DNA of 64,000 nt from assembly GCA_034620365.1 (NCBI GenBank), contig JAQGEQ010000126.1, positions 124,001 to 188,000 on the forward strand. The letters are read 5' to 3'. Numbering within the stretch: the stretch's first letter is position 1; each line of letters opens with the position of its first letter. Below are positions 50,101 to 63,274 of the stretch, piece by piece. The position numbers were made by a program, and so were the translations under genes. The stretch is from Pegea sp. RAD2-039 (Eukaryota > Chordata > Thaliacea > Salpida > Salpidae). The notes below the pieces were generated by a model. The model saw only the letters and a list, made by a program, of their open reading frames with translations, was not told the DNA's origin and did no database searches.

Positions 50101-53100
50101 GCATTTAACTAATAAGAAATTGGTGAGCTTAAAAGTTACAAAAAAAAGTCATTAACATAAAATATTCATTTTTCAAAATGATTTATTTTATTACTTAGAT
50201 ATTTTTTATCAAACTAACAACTGATCATTGATTTACAGCTAAACCGGAGTTTACCCAACGCATGCCTAACCAGTTTGTTGCTGACATCACCTCACGATTG
50301 CTGCTGAAATGTTCTGCTTCTGGAAAACCGAAACCTTATATCACATGGACTAAAAACCAGGAAGGACTTCATGATGGACAGGTCGTTTTTGTTGAAAAAT
50401 AAACTGTTTGTAAATTTAAAATAAATAATTTTAAGCTTCATGACTTGATACAAGCTTTCAAAATTGTCCAGTTATTTTTGAAAGTTTTATTTTTCTTTCA
50501 AAACCAATTTGATTAAAATTTTGTTAAGACTTCATATTTATTATAAATTTCATTTATTGCAAACAACATCCTTAACTGGAAATCAAATTCAATTAGTTAG
50601 TTAAACTGATCTTTTTAAATTGAGTTTTTTTATTCATTAAATATTAAAACGTAGTTTTTAAATAATTTATGTTTCAACTTATGCCGACAAAAGCTCAAGT
50701 TTTTAAACTCTATGATTCTTTATAGCGGTAATTTATGTTGGCCAACTACGCTTAACTTGTGAAATATAAAACCTTTTTCTTTGTAAATTTTTCATGTACC
50801 ACCAGGTTAAAACCTGACAATTGAATAAACTGTCGATGATTAGTGAAATAAAGTTCAAAAGCATTTTCTTCTTATTTTACTAGGATGGAATTAACATAAA
50901 CGAAGGGTCTTTAGAGATAGATAGACTTGAAACGAAGCATGCAGGAAGATATTCGTGCAGAGCGACTAGTCTTCGAGGACAAATTCACCAATATACGGAT
51001 GTCAAAGTCCGAGGTATTTCATCTCCTCTTCATATTTTTACAGTTTCTATTTCGAATAATTCTTTTAGATAAATCTGAATTTGAGTTATTTTATCTTTAT
51101 TCGAATGAAATGTAGATTAAATAATTTGTATATTAAACAACTTTAAATTAATATTACAAAGTCTACTGAAAATTTCATAACTTTGTACATCTTTCATAAG
51201 TGTTCAAATAGTTTATAATTATCCGACTTCATCTCAACAAAAAAGATTTATGCAATAAAAAAATATTTGTTTTTTAAATAGAAATACACAAAAGTCTTTA
51301 ACAAATTTAATTCGGTATTTTGAGGTCATTCAAGAAAACTGTTCAGTTGTTTGCTATAATAGTTTACATAAGTTTCAAATTACGTCGGAAAAAATAAAAG
51401 TTTTTTCGAACAATTTGAACAATTTTCATTAAATATTCACGCTATCATCGTTTCACAGAAACATTGTAACTTGAACCAATTTAATTCTCATGTATATTAA
51501 TAAACACAAATATTGTAAGTACTCACCAAAATTGTTTGTGTTCATTTGAATAAATCAATAATTAATGAATTGATTATAAAATATCATTTCAGCGCCGCCA
51601 GAGTTTAATGTAAAGCCGGTTGGTGGAATCGCCAAAGAAGGGGACAACGTCCACCTGAAATGTGGGGCGTTTGGCTACCCTCCACAGATAACTTACAGGT
51701 TGAAGAACTCAAAATCAAACTTTCATTTGAAAGTTCTTATATCACAGATGGTTGATAAACGATACTTTGATTAATTCTTATGTAAGCAATTCTCGTTTTG
51801 AAGCAAGGGAAGAAGATTTTTTCATCAGGAATGTGAATGAAAATGATGCTGGAAAGATTACATGTGTAGCAAGTAACGGAATAGGGAAAAACCCTTCTGT
51901 AAGCACAAAACTCATTGTTCAATGTAAGTAAAAAAGACAATTAATTTGAGAGTAATTTAAAAACTTTTTTTGATTATATTTTTAGTTAAAGCGAGACCCT
52001 TGAACCTTCCTAGACAAACTTACGCCGGGGAAGGCTTATCAGTTAATTTTTACTGTCCATCTGTTGCTGTTCCGGCTGTTACCAAGGTTACATGGTTCAA
52101 GAACGACTTGCCTCTTGATTTGAATCAGGTTTCAATTTCTTATCTCATTTCGTTTCGTTCTAAAATTGTTAATTTACAAAACTGATGCAAAAATCATTTT
52201 GATTCAGGACATGTACATCGATGAAGACGGAGGTTTAAAGATCGATGATGTGAAACGAGAAGATCAGGGAAATTATAGATGCCTGCCGGAAAATGAGTTG
52301 GGAAATTCCGGGAGATCAAATCCTACCAGTTTGATTCTTAGTGATCCACCGAACTTTGTGATAAGACCAAACAAGTCTTACATAGTCCAACAGGGAGCTG
52401 AGCTGGTTATCTCATGTACTGGAGGTGGGACACTACCATGGCAAGCTATTTGGAGAAAGGTTTGAAACAAATCATTCATATTGTGTATGATTAAAGTTTT
52501 CTGTTGCTTCTATAGTATTCACCTTTAAAGTAGTTAAAGTTATCTCAACTTCAAACTGTTCTTTATCTCAATCTTTTAGATTGATGGGATTGAACCTGCA
52601 AAAGGTTTTCATTACGATGACGGCGGAAACTTGAATATAGTCGCCGCGCGCAAACAGCATCATGGCTTGTGGCGGTGTGTTATCAGCAATATGATTGGAG
52701 AGACACACACAGATGTTCAGATCACTGTTAATAGTGAGATTTAGGAATTTTATTAATATTTAGGCTAATTTTTGTAAAAATATTGTTTAAAAATATTTCG
52801 TTACTTTATAAATACTTTAGATGCGAAAAGTAACATTTTGAATATCAATAAAATTATACCATTTACTTCTACTTTCAATTATAGTAATCATTTTAATTCT
52901 TTATTTATTGGTTTAAAATAGTTTGTACTTTTGATAATACTTTTTCTTATTTTCTCTTCACATAATTTAACATGAAGCTAGCGTTTGACTTTATCGCTAA
53001 AAGTATCTCTTCGTAAACAGTGACATTTAGAATAAGAGAAAGCTGTCAGTTCTTTTATGCTTGTTGATAGCTTCAGATATCTAAACCATGACAATAATTA

Positions 53101-56100
53101 GAAGAAAAATAGATAATTTTTATTTGAACGTTTTCATTTACATTTTATTCAAAATGTTTATTTTTAATACTAGATACAAGTCCAGAAAAAGTTCAGCGTT
53201 TTTCTGTGTACTCGATCTCACCGAGTAGTTTGAAAGTAAGCTGGTTGGGAGGTTTTGATGGCGGTCACAGACAACGATACGAAGTCTGGTGAGTTTTGTT
53301 TATGGAAAAGAAATTGATTTTTGTTTAGATGAAATCTTTTAGTAAACTTTCAATTCGATTGAAAGTTTTATTGATTAAAAGAATAAAAACAAAATTTCTT
53401 TCTTTCAACCACCAATCTTATAAACTTCTGATTTTATTAATAAAAAAATTTGTTGTTTTTTGTTTAAATATTTAATTGACTTTGGATTAGGTACAAGAAG
53501 TTACAGGCTTCACCTTATAGTTGGAAGCGTATTGAAATAGAAGAAAATAAGAATGAAATAGAACTGACAGACTTGAAGCCATCATGTGCTTATGAAGTTT
53601 TGATGCTTTCAAAAAACAAGCTTGGGATTAGCTCATTCACAAAAAAATTGACTGTTTTCACCAAAGGTAAAAAAAATCATTTGTAGTATCAATCTAGGGT
53701 AAACACCTGAGTCTACATTATGCAAAAAGCTTAGCATAATCAACTAAACATTTTTGTGTGAATAATTCATCATCTTCCAAGTTATTACTAAGTTTAAAAC
53801 CTGTGCCAAAATTTCATGAAAGATTCTAAGTAGATAATTTCTACATCGTTGAATCATCTGCTAAAATGAGATTTCTAATTAGCAGCATTAATGTAAATTA
53901 ATTACATTTATTTATCATTGCTTCAAATTATTTCATTCGATAAAATTCAAACAGATGTGATTTGACATTATACTAATATCATCATCAAACTGTTTAACTG
54001 GATGTTTTTAAAATGTTTAATTTAATTTTTATAAATGATTATTTTCATTTATTTTACAACTTACTGGAATTTAAATTTATTGTTAAAATCATTTGATCAC
54101 AGATCTAACAGTAACAGAAGCCACACAACCAAGACAGCCACTAGCACCTTCACATCTGTTAGTTTGGGTAAATAAAAAGGGATTACTCGTGATATCTTGG
54201 AAATGCAAAGAGGAAATAGAAAATTTAATCGGTTTTGTCATTGAACATCAAGTCTCTGAGAAAAATGTAAACAGCTTTCCAGTAAACAGAGGTATAAAAG
54301 CAAAAGAAAACAAATATTTAGGTTTGACTTTCATTTTTAGATGTATTTAAATTCAATTTTTTACTAATTTTTTGATAAAACTTATCTTTAGTTAGTCGTT
54401 AAAAGAGTGTTTTAAGTCAGTGAAACTTTTAGAAATGCAAAAATCAATAAATTTCTCTACAGCCTGTTATAGTTTAAGACTGATTTGAAATGATGTTGTG
54501 GGTAAAAAATAAAAAGTTTGGAAGTTATAAACCTTAAAACAATAAATTCAAAGTAAATAAAACAACTTTTTTAAAATTTGAAAACTTTGTAAGAAATATT
54601 TCTGTGACTTAAAATGTATTTTTATTCTTTATGTAACTTAAAAGAAATAGTTATCATCAATTTATATAAAAATAGTTGTTTATTAATTGACGTTTTTCAA
54701 GCTTAAATCGATTAAACTTATTAATTTCAAATCAATTTACACAAATAAAAACTTGTAAAAAACGTTGTCATTCAATAAAAATTGATTTAAAAAATTTAAA
54801 CCAAATTCTGCAACTTTAAAGAAACCTCTACAAACTTAAAATCAAAGTTAACATTTTGAACTGAAATTAATTGTCTTAAGATAACTTGTTTATTTGAACG
54901 ATATAATTGGTATTGTTATTAAAACAAAAAAGCTTTTAATTTGTAAAATGTTCAAATCTTAACCAGAAGTTAAAATCTAGTAATCCAATAAAAATAAATT
55001 GTATTAGCTCCAATTAATAAACTTAATTTTGTATTTTAAAGAAATTAGATTTTAGATAGTTTGTTTGAAACTGTTTATTCTGTAAAAAAAATTATTATTA
55101 TCAGAATCTCACCTTTATCAACATTTGAGTCATCCAAAAGATGCTGAATGGAAAATCACTGCTTCAGTTTACATCAATACAACTCGTTATGTGGTGAAAA
55201 CGAATCAAATTTTGTGCGATAGAATTTACTATTTTAGAATTTTGAGTTCCACAAATACCACCTACAGCGAACCAAGTAATGCTGTATCTGTTTCTACTAA
55301 AGGTAAATTATTTAATAAATGAATAAATATTAGAAATGATTTGATTAAATATAAGGATATAAATTTATATGTAGTCTTTATTTTTAGTCTGTTAAGTAAA
55401 TGATTTATAGAATCAATTTTGAAACCGTCTAAATATTTAATTGACAAAATGTTTGATCTGAAATCTAGAATTTATAAAACTTCACAATGATTTTAAAGCT
55501 TTATCTATGTACTATTATCTAGAATACTAAATAAATTAGATAACAATTTACTAATGGATAGTAAAATTATTCTGGGGTACAAAACCAGGATTTTCAAAAG
55601 GGTAGGAATTTGTAGTTCATTTGATATAAACGTCTGTGAATATATGAAGGTAGATTATTTTCCAGAAACCTTTTTATTACATCAAATAGTTAGCAAAAAT
55701 TATTTTATAGATAAAAATCTGACAGTTTCTTAAGCTACAAATTTATTCCTCAACTGTTCCTACTGCTGTCACGTGACTTCTTTGCTCAACAGCTGAGATT
55801 TAATTGTGGTGAGCATTCAGTGGTAGTCATGGCGATTTAAGCTGACTTTAAAGCTAAAAAAATTTCTCCTATTTCACTGAAAAGCGTTTGCAGATCGATA
55901 CAAAAATTATAAAAGGTCTTTCATTTTGCCATAAAAATTGTGTTCTTATAAAAATATATTTATTCCAAATTAGACACTGGGTGAAAAATAGTGGAAATAA
56001 ATATATGACTGCTGGCTCATAGCAGTGTTGAGAAAGTTTCTTGTGTTATCTAGCTGCATGGCTGTTTCAGAGTGTTAAAAAAATTCAATTTTGTTTTGAG

Positions 56101-59100
56101 ATTTTTTTTTCAACATTTAATATGCAAGTATTCAGATACTTGAAAAGTTTGGATAAATAAAAGAAATTGTTCGTGGCTCGCTGATCAAAACTTTTTAGAA
56201 TATTTCAATATTGTAAATTACAAATTTATTATTTACAATTTTTATTTATCATAAAGAAATCATATAAGAAGCAAATAAATTTCATATTTTGAGAATACTA
56301 CACAAAATTACAATCTGTCAAGTCAAAATTTTAACTCGAATGAATCTCTAAACTCTGTTAGCTGATTAATCATACCGATTCTGCAGATATATTGAATTTC
56401 AACAAATTATATTTTAAATGTTCGTCATTCAATCAAATTATGTAAGTTGGTGTTTGTTGCTGTTGTTAATATTTCATTATTTTAGGATTAACAGCTTATC
56501 CAAGAAACTTTCCTCGCCAATCAGCAAGCTCTACGTTCAAAATCATCTCAATTATCGCCGGAGTCATCTTCATAATTTTACTTATCAAACCTTTAATGAC
56601 TTTTATAAAAAAGCTGAAAAATAGAAATTCGGCGAACAACGACAAAACAGAAAGTAAATTTCACAAGAAAACAAAATCTTTTCATTTAGTTAATAATAAT
56701 CGAAATTGTGATGATTTAGATGGAGTGAGCAAACCACAAGAGGATTCAGTGGTTTGCTCCAACAACTGCTCTTTGGGATTACAAATCTGGGAAGAAAATA
56801 TTCAACAAATCCCTAAAAATAGGAGCAAGGAGCAAACGGGAGATGAAGCATCAGGTTTACTGGAGGAAGTTTGGAGTTTATCAAATCTTTAACCCGGAAA
56901 CTTCTTCAGAAGATCAACAACTCCTCTTCAAGAATCCGGCTCCGATGACGGTCCAGGAGAGGAAGATGACAGCGAGGAGGACGGAGAAAACTCATGGAGT
57001 GATCCAGAGACCTATCTCTGAGATGAAGCCAACTTGTAAATGAGGTTTGAGTTATTCTCGTTGACAACAAACATCCAGAGCCAGTTTCCTTTGCAGATTC
57101 AAATCAAGATGATGTTTCAATGACGGGGAATTCAAGAGAGGATCAGAGGCAGATGAAGAGCGGAGAGGTGGTCTTTGCGTTGGTAGGAAATCTCCCTCGA
57201 GCTTCTTATCAACCAACAAGATCACATCTCACTTCTTTGGATCCGTACTCCTTCCCACACTCTTCAACGTGGAATTATCAAGAAGGAGACGAGCAAACTG
57301 AAGTTGAGATTGATTGCACAAACTCAGACGTTCAAATTCATCTGCATCCAGTCTTATCTGAAGATCCTCCACCAACGAACCTCAAAACAAGTAAAACCTT
57401 TAAGTATAATGACGTCATCATAGAAATCTGAGTTATAGGACTCACTTACTTCAAACAGTGATTAACTTCCTTTCTAATGGGTTCTGTTTACTTCTAAAAA
57501 CTTATCTGACAGTTCTGTGGTTTTGAGATCAATTATTTGCTGAGAGCATTATTCAATACACAATTATCAGTTAAAATTGAAACATTTGAAAGTTTTTACG
57601 AATTGTATTAATCATTAATAATCGTAAAGTATCTGAATAAAAAACTAGAATACGAATTTGTTAATATAACCAACCAGCTTTTTCTTTAATTTTTTCATGA
57701 AGTTTTTAATGAAAATTTTAAAAATCAACATGTAAATAACTTATTTCTATTTTTTTACAAAGAATCAGATAACTTGGAAAAGAAATTAGAAGTAAGACGA
57801 AGAAGTTCAGAGCCTTCTGAAAAGGTAAATCATGTGTGGTTGAAGCAGATACAAATCTGAAAAAATTGTGTTTGAATTTATTGACTAGTTTTTGAAATGG
57901 TTCATTAAGAAGTCGAAATAGTTTGTTGAAATTTTTCAGATAAACACCAAAACAATGAATGAGGAAAAGTTCTTCAAATCATCTGTTCTTATAAAAGCTC
58001 TACTGAGCCCGAAGTGGCTGAACAGAAGAACAAGAAAGTCTTCAACGACTTTGCTTGCCAAAATTACTCCAGCTGAAAACTCAGCAGTCACTGAAAACAC
58101 ATCAACCAAAAGAGCAACAATAAGAGATGCTTTTGTCAAACCAAAACTAATCAACTTTTGTGATATTTCATGCTACGGTCAAGTAGAAAAAGCAGAATAC
58201 GCCTGTTCTTTGTCGCCACCTAGTGAGCATGTTTCGATTGCAACTCCCGTGAAATCTGTTCGGTTTGCAAAAGGAGATTTCAGCTCAAGTAGACCAATTT
58301 ATGATTCAGATAGAATCACTAAATCTTCATCTAAATCATCTGATGGAGTTCAAAGTCGAATTAAAGTTCAATCGATTCTCAAACGTAAGAATAATTTTAT
58401 TCAATTTAAAAATTTATTTTAAAAGATCACAAGAGAGTAAACTGTTTAATGAATAATAACATTTAAGTAAATCTAATCATCAAACTAATTTTTTTTTTAG
58501 AAAAACGGAAAAGTCAGTTCGAGAAGCCTTTACTTGGTTCCCCGAGTTTAAGTCTTGATTATTCTAATAGTCTGCTGAAACCTAAACTAACCAACCAGTC
58601 TCTTGTATCCGAGGCAAGTAGCTCAAAATCTATTTCACCAGTCAGCTTTTTTAGCTTGCAAGGAGAAAGGTATTTATTCTCGTTTTTTTTTATTTTGTAA
58701 AAATTTATTTTGGCCAAGTGTTAGAGGTCGCCCGAGAGATAGCTCGTCTGTAGAAGATAACTATGAATGGGACTCTGAATATGCTATGGAATCAGAAATT
58801 TTAGAAGCACTTAAAAAATTTGAAAGTCATCAAACTTCTAACAATATGTCACAGGTAATTTCAAATCGATTTTTAGATTTTACATCAAAATTTTTTTATA
58901 AGTTTTAAAATCCATACTCTCTAATTAAGTGAAAATAAAAAAAATGAAATCTAGCAAAAAGCTTGATTTAACAAAAGCTTCCGTAAAAATTGTCTGCTCT
59001 TACTTCATTTGACTTTGTATCCCAAAGGCTTTCCGATAATTAGTTACCAAAATAAATAATTTTATGATAAAGTCTTTTTAATATCGACTTTTCAATCAAA

Positions 59101-60315
59101 CTGAATGATACTAAAACCCGTTCAATCAACTTTAAAGTTCAATCTTGTTAACTTTTAATTGTCAATTTAAAGTCGAAAGTTTGATATTTTCTAAAACTTT
59201 TTGTGGTTTAACTGAAAAACGTTTATTTCGTGTAGAGAAAAATAAACTTTAAGTTTAGCTATTATTAAAATATTAACAAATGTAAAAATTAATTTCAGTA
59301 ATGTCATCTTAGCTGACCTTTAGAGCAAAACTTAATGAAAGCTTATCTATATTAATAAAATATTGATTTGATGAATTGATGAAGACATTAAAAAAATGTT
59401 AAATCATTTCTAGAAGAGCAGAATACACTTTTTAAAGTTACTTATAATAGTTAATAATCGTTTTTATGAATATGAAGGAGCTTAAAGACAAAATCCAAAG
59501 TTTTGCGAAAGAGGTAACCAAACGACAAGATATAAATAATATAAATAAAAGAAGATACCAGCTGACTTCCTTAAAAGTAAGTAAGATCAAATTAAATATC
59601 ATGATGTTTAAATTGCTAAATAGTTTCTTATATTTTAAGATATATTTTATTTACTTTTGCAAATACATTACGTTACTTTCCTTATTTATTCTTAATCATA
59701 CCTGACATAAACTTCACTTTTAACAATCGATACTGTCACATGAAGACAAGCAAAAATTTAGTTATTGATCTGTAAGAAGATTTTTAAAGTTTTAATTTTT
59801 GTCTGTTAAAGTTGGGAAGAATCATCGATTAAATTTCATTTTAATTAGTTTTCTAAATGAATCTTTTATATCTATGTTGACTCGTGCATACGTTCATGTA
59901 ATGACTGCTAATGTAAGATTTTTTCTAGCATATGAATAGTATTCAAGCCTCGTCAAATACTAAAGAAACAAAAGCAGACATTGAAAAGAGGTAGGATAAC
60001 TGTTATATACAAAAAGTTCTTATAAGCAATCAACTGTGGAAATATTTCTAGCGATAAATATTTTAAAGATAAATTAGTTTTTAATGTTTACTTACAGTAA
60101 TATTTATGTGCTAGATAACTTAATGATTAAACTAACTAACTTCTACCTATTTATAAACTATATATATTTGTGCTTACTTAAATCAATCCTTAGACTATTT
60201 GATATTTATAAATTTTTTTAGGTGTGCTCGTTTAAAAAAAGAGTTTCAACGATTTCGTGAAGACAATTTACAAAGCTATTTTTCTGAAACTGGACATTCA
60301 AATATTCACAGATAA
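38200..60315 (+). CDS. IGSF9/Turtle-family adhesion receptor (5 Ig, 2 FN3, TM)
   Basis: Exons: 38200-38263, 41788-41976, 42040-42183, 50239-50381, 50884-51013, 51593-51698, 51748-51923, 51986-52128, 52208-52459, 52580-52733, 53174-53288, 53491-53666, 54103-54291, 55105-55302, 56486-56854, 56910-57035, 57097-57390, 57763-57824, 57940-58384, 58501-58669, 58725-58854, 59478-59576, 59929-59990, 60222-60315; in phase, ~1342 aa. Signal peptide MLKFFLTLLIILLMSGGVDS; five Ig domains (to ~residue 500), each with the Cys-Trp-Cys core; FN3-1 with the family mark SWLGGFDGGHRQRYEVW; a divergent FN3-2; one membrane helix (about 746-768); ~575-residue Ser-rich tail containing NYEWDSEYAMESEILEALKK and ending in CARLKKEFQRFRE. 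In flies and mammals this family acts in dendrite/axon patterning and synapse adhesion. Exons 1-3 are separated by 3.5- and 8-kb introns; others are as small as 49 bp. Exons 13, 15 and 16 have alternative splice choices. Confidence 0.92.
38264..41787 (+). other. Intron 1 of the Turtle-like gene (3.5 kb)
   Basis: Mostly A/T-rich with no exon supported. Two GC-richer patches, about 39230-39600 and 39870-40247, carry broken open frames (125 codons in the second) with no recognised domain. They may be decayed mobile-element sequence. The intron ends in a choice of two in-frame acceptors 30 nt apart (exon starts 41788 or 41818). Confidence 0.5.
40818..40867 (+). repeat. Dispersed repeat R3, copy 3 (shortened)
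   Basis: TTATTACAATAAATGCGAAGG followed directly by ACACACATTCT. Compared with copy 2 at 20234-20290 it lacks the ~28-bp middle block that contains AGAGAGCAC. It lies in intron 1 of the Turtle-like gene. Confidence 0.45.
42184..50238 (+). other. Intron 3 of the Turtle-like gene (8 kb)
   Basis: Long AT-rich intron separating Ig1 from Ig2. The only stretch that stands out is 47458-47563, a possible alternative signal-peptide exon (listed separately). No nested gene or recognisable repeat was found elsewhere. Confidence 0.5.
47458..47563 (+). CDS. Possible alternative first coding exon of the Turtle-like gene
   Basis: A GC-richer 106-nt segment inside intron 3. It opens with ATG and reads MTKEQTRPAKLHICLLLSMI... 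with a basic n-region, a hydrophobic core and a small-residue end (TGTSCS), i.e. signal-peptide-like. It stops at GGAG|GTAGGT, a good donor in phase 1. The next exon, 50239 (Ig2), has a phase-1 acceptor, so joining would stay in frame and give a receptor that has a signal peptide but lacks Ig1. This rests on sequence only. The opposite strand also has a long open frame, so chance cannot be excluded. Confidence 0.35.
57391..57641 (+). terminator. Possible alternative 3' end inside intron 17
   Basis: If the donor at 57391 is not used, the frame continues 13 codons and ends FKYNDVIIEI-stop at 57431. An AATAAA follows at 57636-57641, ~205 nt later. This would give a shorter Turtle-like protein whose C-terminus fits a class II PDZ ligand (hydrophobic-x-hydrophobic). 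It is supported only by the open frame and the signal. Confidence 0.3.
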
Positions 60316-61435
60316 AAACCAGAAAAAATGTGAATATTTTGTAATGAAAACTTGATAAAAGTTTATAAAATGATGCAGTTGTTATGTTTGTGTTTTCTTT
60401 AATCTTTCTGTAAAATATTCATTTTCAGCATATTTCTTCACCAAAAAAAAGATTTTTTTGAAATCACAATATTATCATGTAAAAAAATTAATGAAACAAT
60501 TAATATTTTAATTTTAGGCTTTTTTGAACTCACAACACTTGATACTTTTTCAACAATTTTAAAACGTTAAATTATATATAAAAATCTTATTAAAATATCA
60601 AAGTTTGGTATTAAAATTCGGCAAATAGATTTAATTAAATCTTATTATTTTGCAATGTTATTATTATTTAGTTTAACAATTTGTTGTACACTGCTTGAGG
60701 CATTTTTAAGTCTTCAAAAGAAATATTTTTCAATCTGTATGAATATTGATAATCAAATTATATATCTGATATTTATTGAAGCATCAATAACAGGAAAATG
60801 TAAAACTCTGATATGAATTTTCAACAAAACTCAAATTTCAAACTTGTTCTTGAAAACTCTGCAAGACCTTCGTAACTTTGTTGTTGGATACTTTGTTCAC
60901 ATTTTGATAACTGACGAATAAAATGCTGTTTCAATTGCGATGTACATATGTTTGTAGTTTTAACATAATATTTTACATAGATGAGGATTTTATTCTAAAT
61001 TTGGGAATAATTGTAATTTAAGATGCAACAAAACTCTGACATTGTGACAAAAGGTATAAGTTGTTGGAAGTATCATTTTCAGCGCATCTGTTTGGAATTT
61101 TCATTAAAGCTAAGATCAGGTTTTAGTTAACCAGAAAAATGTACTTGAACTGTTTTTTTTTAGTTTTAAAAAATGATTTGTCTAAATGATTGGTTCTGAG
61201 GTTTTAAAATATCTGAAAACAGAGCGAACAAATCTTTCAACAAAAGCCCCACTAATGTTTGATATTCACTTGCTCATACATTTAATTCTTTACGAAGTAT
61301 TTACTATATTTGCTTCAGTAACATACTTTAGATCAAAATTATCTTCAACTTTTAACAACTTTTCTTGGTTTTAATTAAATTATATCCAAATCAAAGATGA
61401 AGAAAAAACTCACAACTAAATGAAATCTTGGTAAA
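60316..61435. other. 3' flank of the Turtle-like gene and spacer
   Basis: Probable 3' untranslated and downstream sequence. An AATAAA occurs at 60917-60922, ~600 nt after the stop. The open frame at 61186-61374 shows no motif. Otherwise AT-rich with nothing recognised. Confidence 0.45.
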
Positions 61436-61439
61436 TAAG

Positions 61440-63115
61440 CCTCATCACCCCTGGTAGACAACCATCTAAGCCAGAAAAAGTCCGATATAAAATCTACAAC
61501 CCGATATCCTCGAGGACACTGTCCTAAATCACCGAATATCAGATTTTAAAACTAAGGGTGCATGTTGCTGCCCACTATAATCAAAACCATATGCATAGTA
61601 ATAAAGAGAATATATGAAAGTCTTACATGAAAGTTTTATAGCGATGGAAAAAGGAAGTTGCACTTCATATTGAGACCTTAATGGTGCTGGAGGACTCAAC
61701 GAACAAAGTGCTGGTCACACCTTACCTTGGTCGGGCAAACTAGCCAAGTATCAGTTTGATGGCCAAGAAAGTAATTGTCACAAAACCCAAAAACTTTCTG
61801 GTAGGTCAATACAGGACGCATCATGCCCATGCATTTTACCTTGCACAACAATCAAAATACTTTTTAGTGTATACAACCAGTCCCTTGCCAGAAACCTAGA
61901 ATCATCAAACATCGCCATTGGTTTTTCCAAATCGAAAAACACAGACTGGGTGGACACATACAACGAAGAATTTCGAAAACTTCTAGCAAAGAAACGATCA
62001 GCCTGCCAAACTGTCCGTTCAAAGAAAGAAGTCTTTCGTGCCACATGTAGTTTCTTACAGCAGAAACTTAGTGTGATGTAAAACAACTGGTGGAAAGAGT
62101 TTGATAAGAAAACCCAATTGTACACAGACACTGATAACTATCGAATATTTAATGAAACCCTTAAAACGGTATACGCCCCATCTTTTAGGGCTGATAACTT
62201 TCTGCAGAGTTTGAATGGCCGTATTATACTGACTGATACAAACTCCATCTTATCAAGTTGGTTTTGACATTCGCAGTCACTATCAGCGCTAAGTCTGCGG
62301 CACAAGTCTTTTCTCGACTACTCAAACCACAGAGGTATAACTCTTCTCTTGACTGCAAATAAAATTCTTGCAAGGATTTTACTAAAAATAGCCTTCTAGA
62401 GCTAAAGACGTTCTTCGTGAAACCTAGTGCAAGTTGAGAAGTAGTCGAAGCACTACTGAAATGATATTTGTTCTTCGACAAATCTATCAAAAATGTAGTA
62501 AGCAAAAATAAGGATATCACCTTAGTAGATCTCACCAAAACCTTTGGCACTGTTAATGGGACAGCATCTTGTATATCCACCAAAGTTTGTCAATATGATG
62601 CCACCTGTTTGTAATAGAGGACGATTTGAAATAAGGATTATTATCAACCCTTTTCTCCATATTCTTCAGTATTATGCTATCATACAAACTATAAACCGTG
62701 ATTAAAAAGACGCAATCTTTATTAGGTACCACTTTGATGGCTGCCTAATTCAAACTGAGACATCTAAGACCTAATAATAAAATGTTCCACCATATGGCTC
62801 GTGAGTTTATTTCCGCCGATGACACTGCTTTGGTGACACACGCTGAATAGGCGTTACAAAGAATAAAATTTTGTAGAAGCAACAAGACTTTTTGGTCTTA
62901 AAGTGATTCTAAAAAAGACGAAAGATTCACCAACGATTAGATCAACAAACTGAGATCAACTTGTAAAAACCCATCGTTCTAACCACACTTCAATACGGGT
63001 CTGAATCCTGGGTCTTGTAAATTCGTCACTTGCGAATTCTACATTGTCTCTACCAATACTACTTCCAAAACACCTTACACATCAAATTCTAATATCTCTC
63101 TACTTAGTAAGCTTA
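61440..63115 (+). mobile_element. Decayed LINE (endonuclease end and reverse transcriptase)
   Basis: The plus strand, through many stops and frameshifts, follows the polyprotein of the same LINE clade as 17034-18580. Order: a WVDTYNEEFRKLLAKKRSAC segment near 61950 and WWKEFDKKTQLYTDTDNYR near 62090 (linker between endonuclease and RT); RGITLLLTANKILARILL near 62330; VDLTKTFGTVN near 62525; ISADDTALVTHAE near 62810 (catalytic FADD changed to SADD); and LQYGSESWVL near 62990, followed by IRHLRILHCLYQYYFQ. The finger-like C-terminus and 3' tail seen at 17 kb are absent, so it is truncated at about 63115. Not functional. Confidence 0.85.
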
Positions 63116-63274
63116 AAAGAAAAATAAATTAGTTCCAAAGCTAATCACGTTTGTATCGTGAGATTTAGCTAACAAGTTTGTGGTAAATGTGCACAAAAAT
63201 AAAACTTACAAACAAAATGTTCACCGAATTTTTTAAATAAAAGTTTGCACACATTAGCAAAGAGACTAATTTTC

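Noticed and set aside
57936..58154. Minus-strand open frame of 72 codons
   Set aside because: Shadow of exon 19 of the Turtle-like gene.
61778..62583. Two minus-strand open frames of 117-119 codons
   Set aside because: Antisense to the plus-strand LINE remnant, which has ordered reverse-transcriptase motifs.
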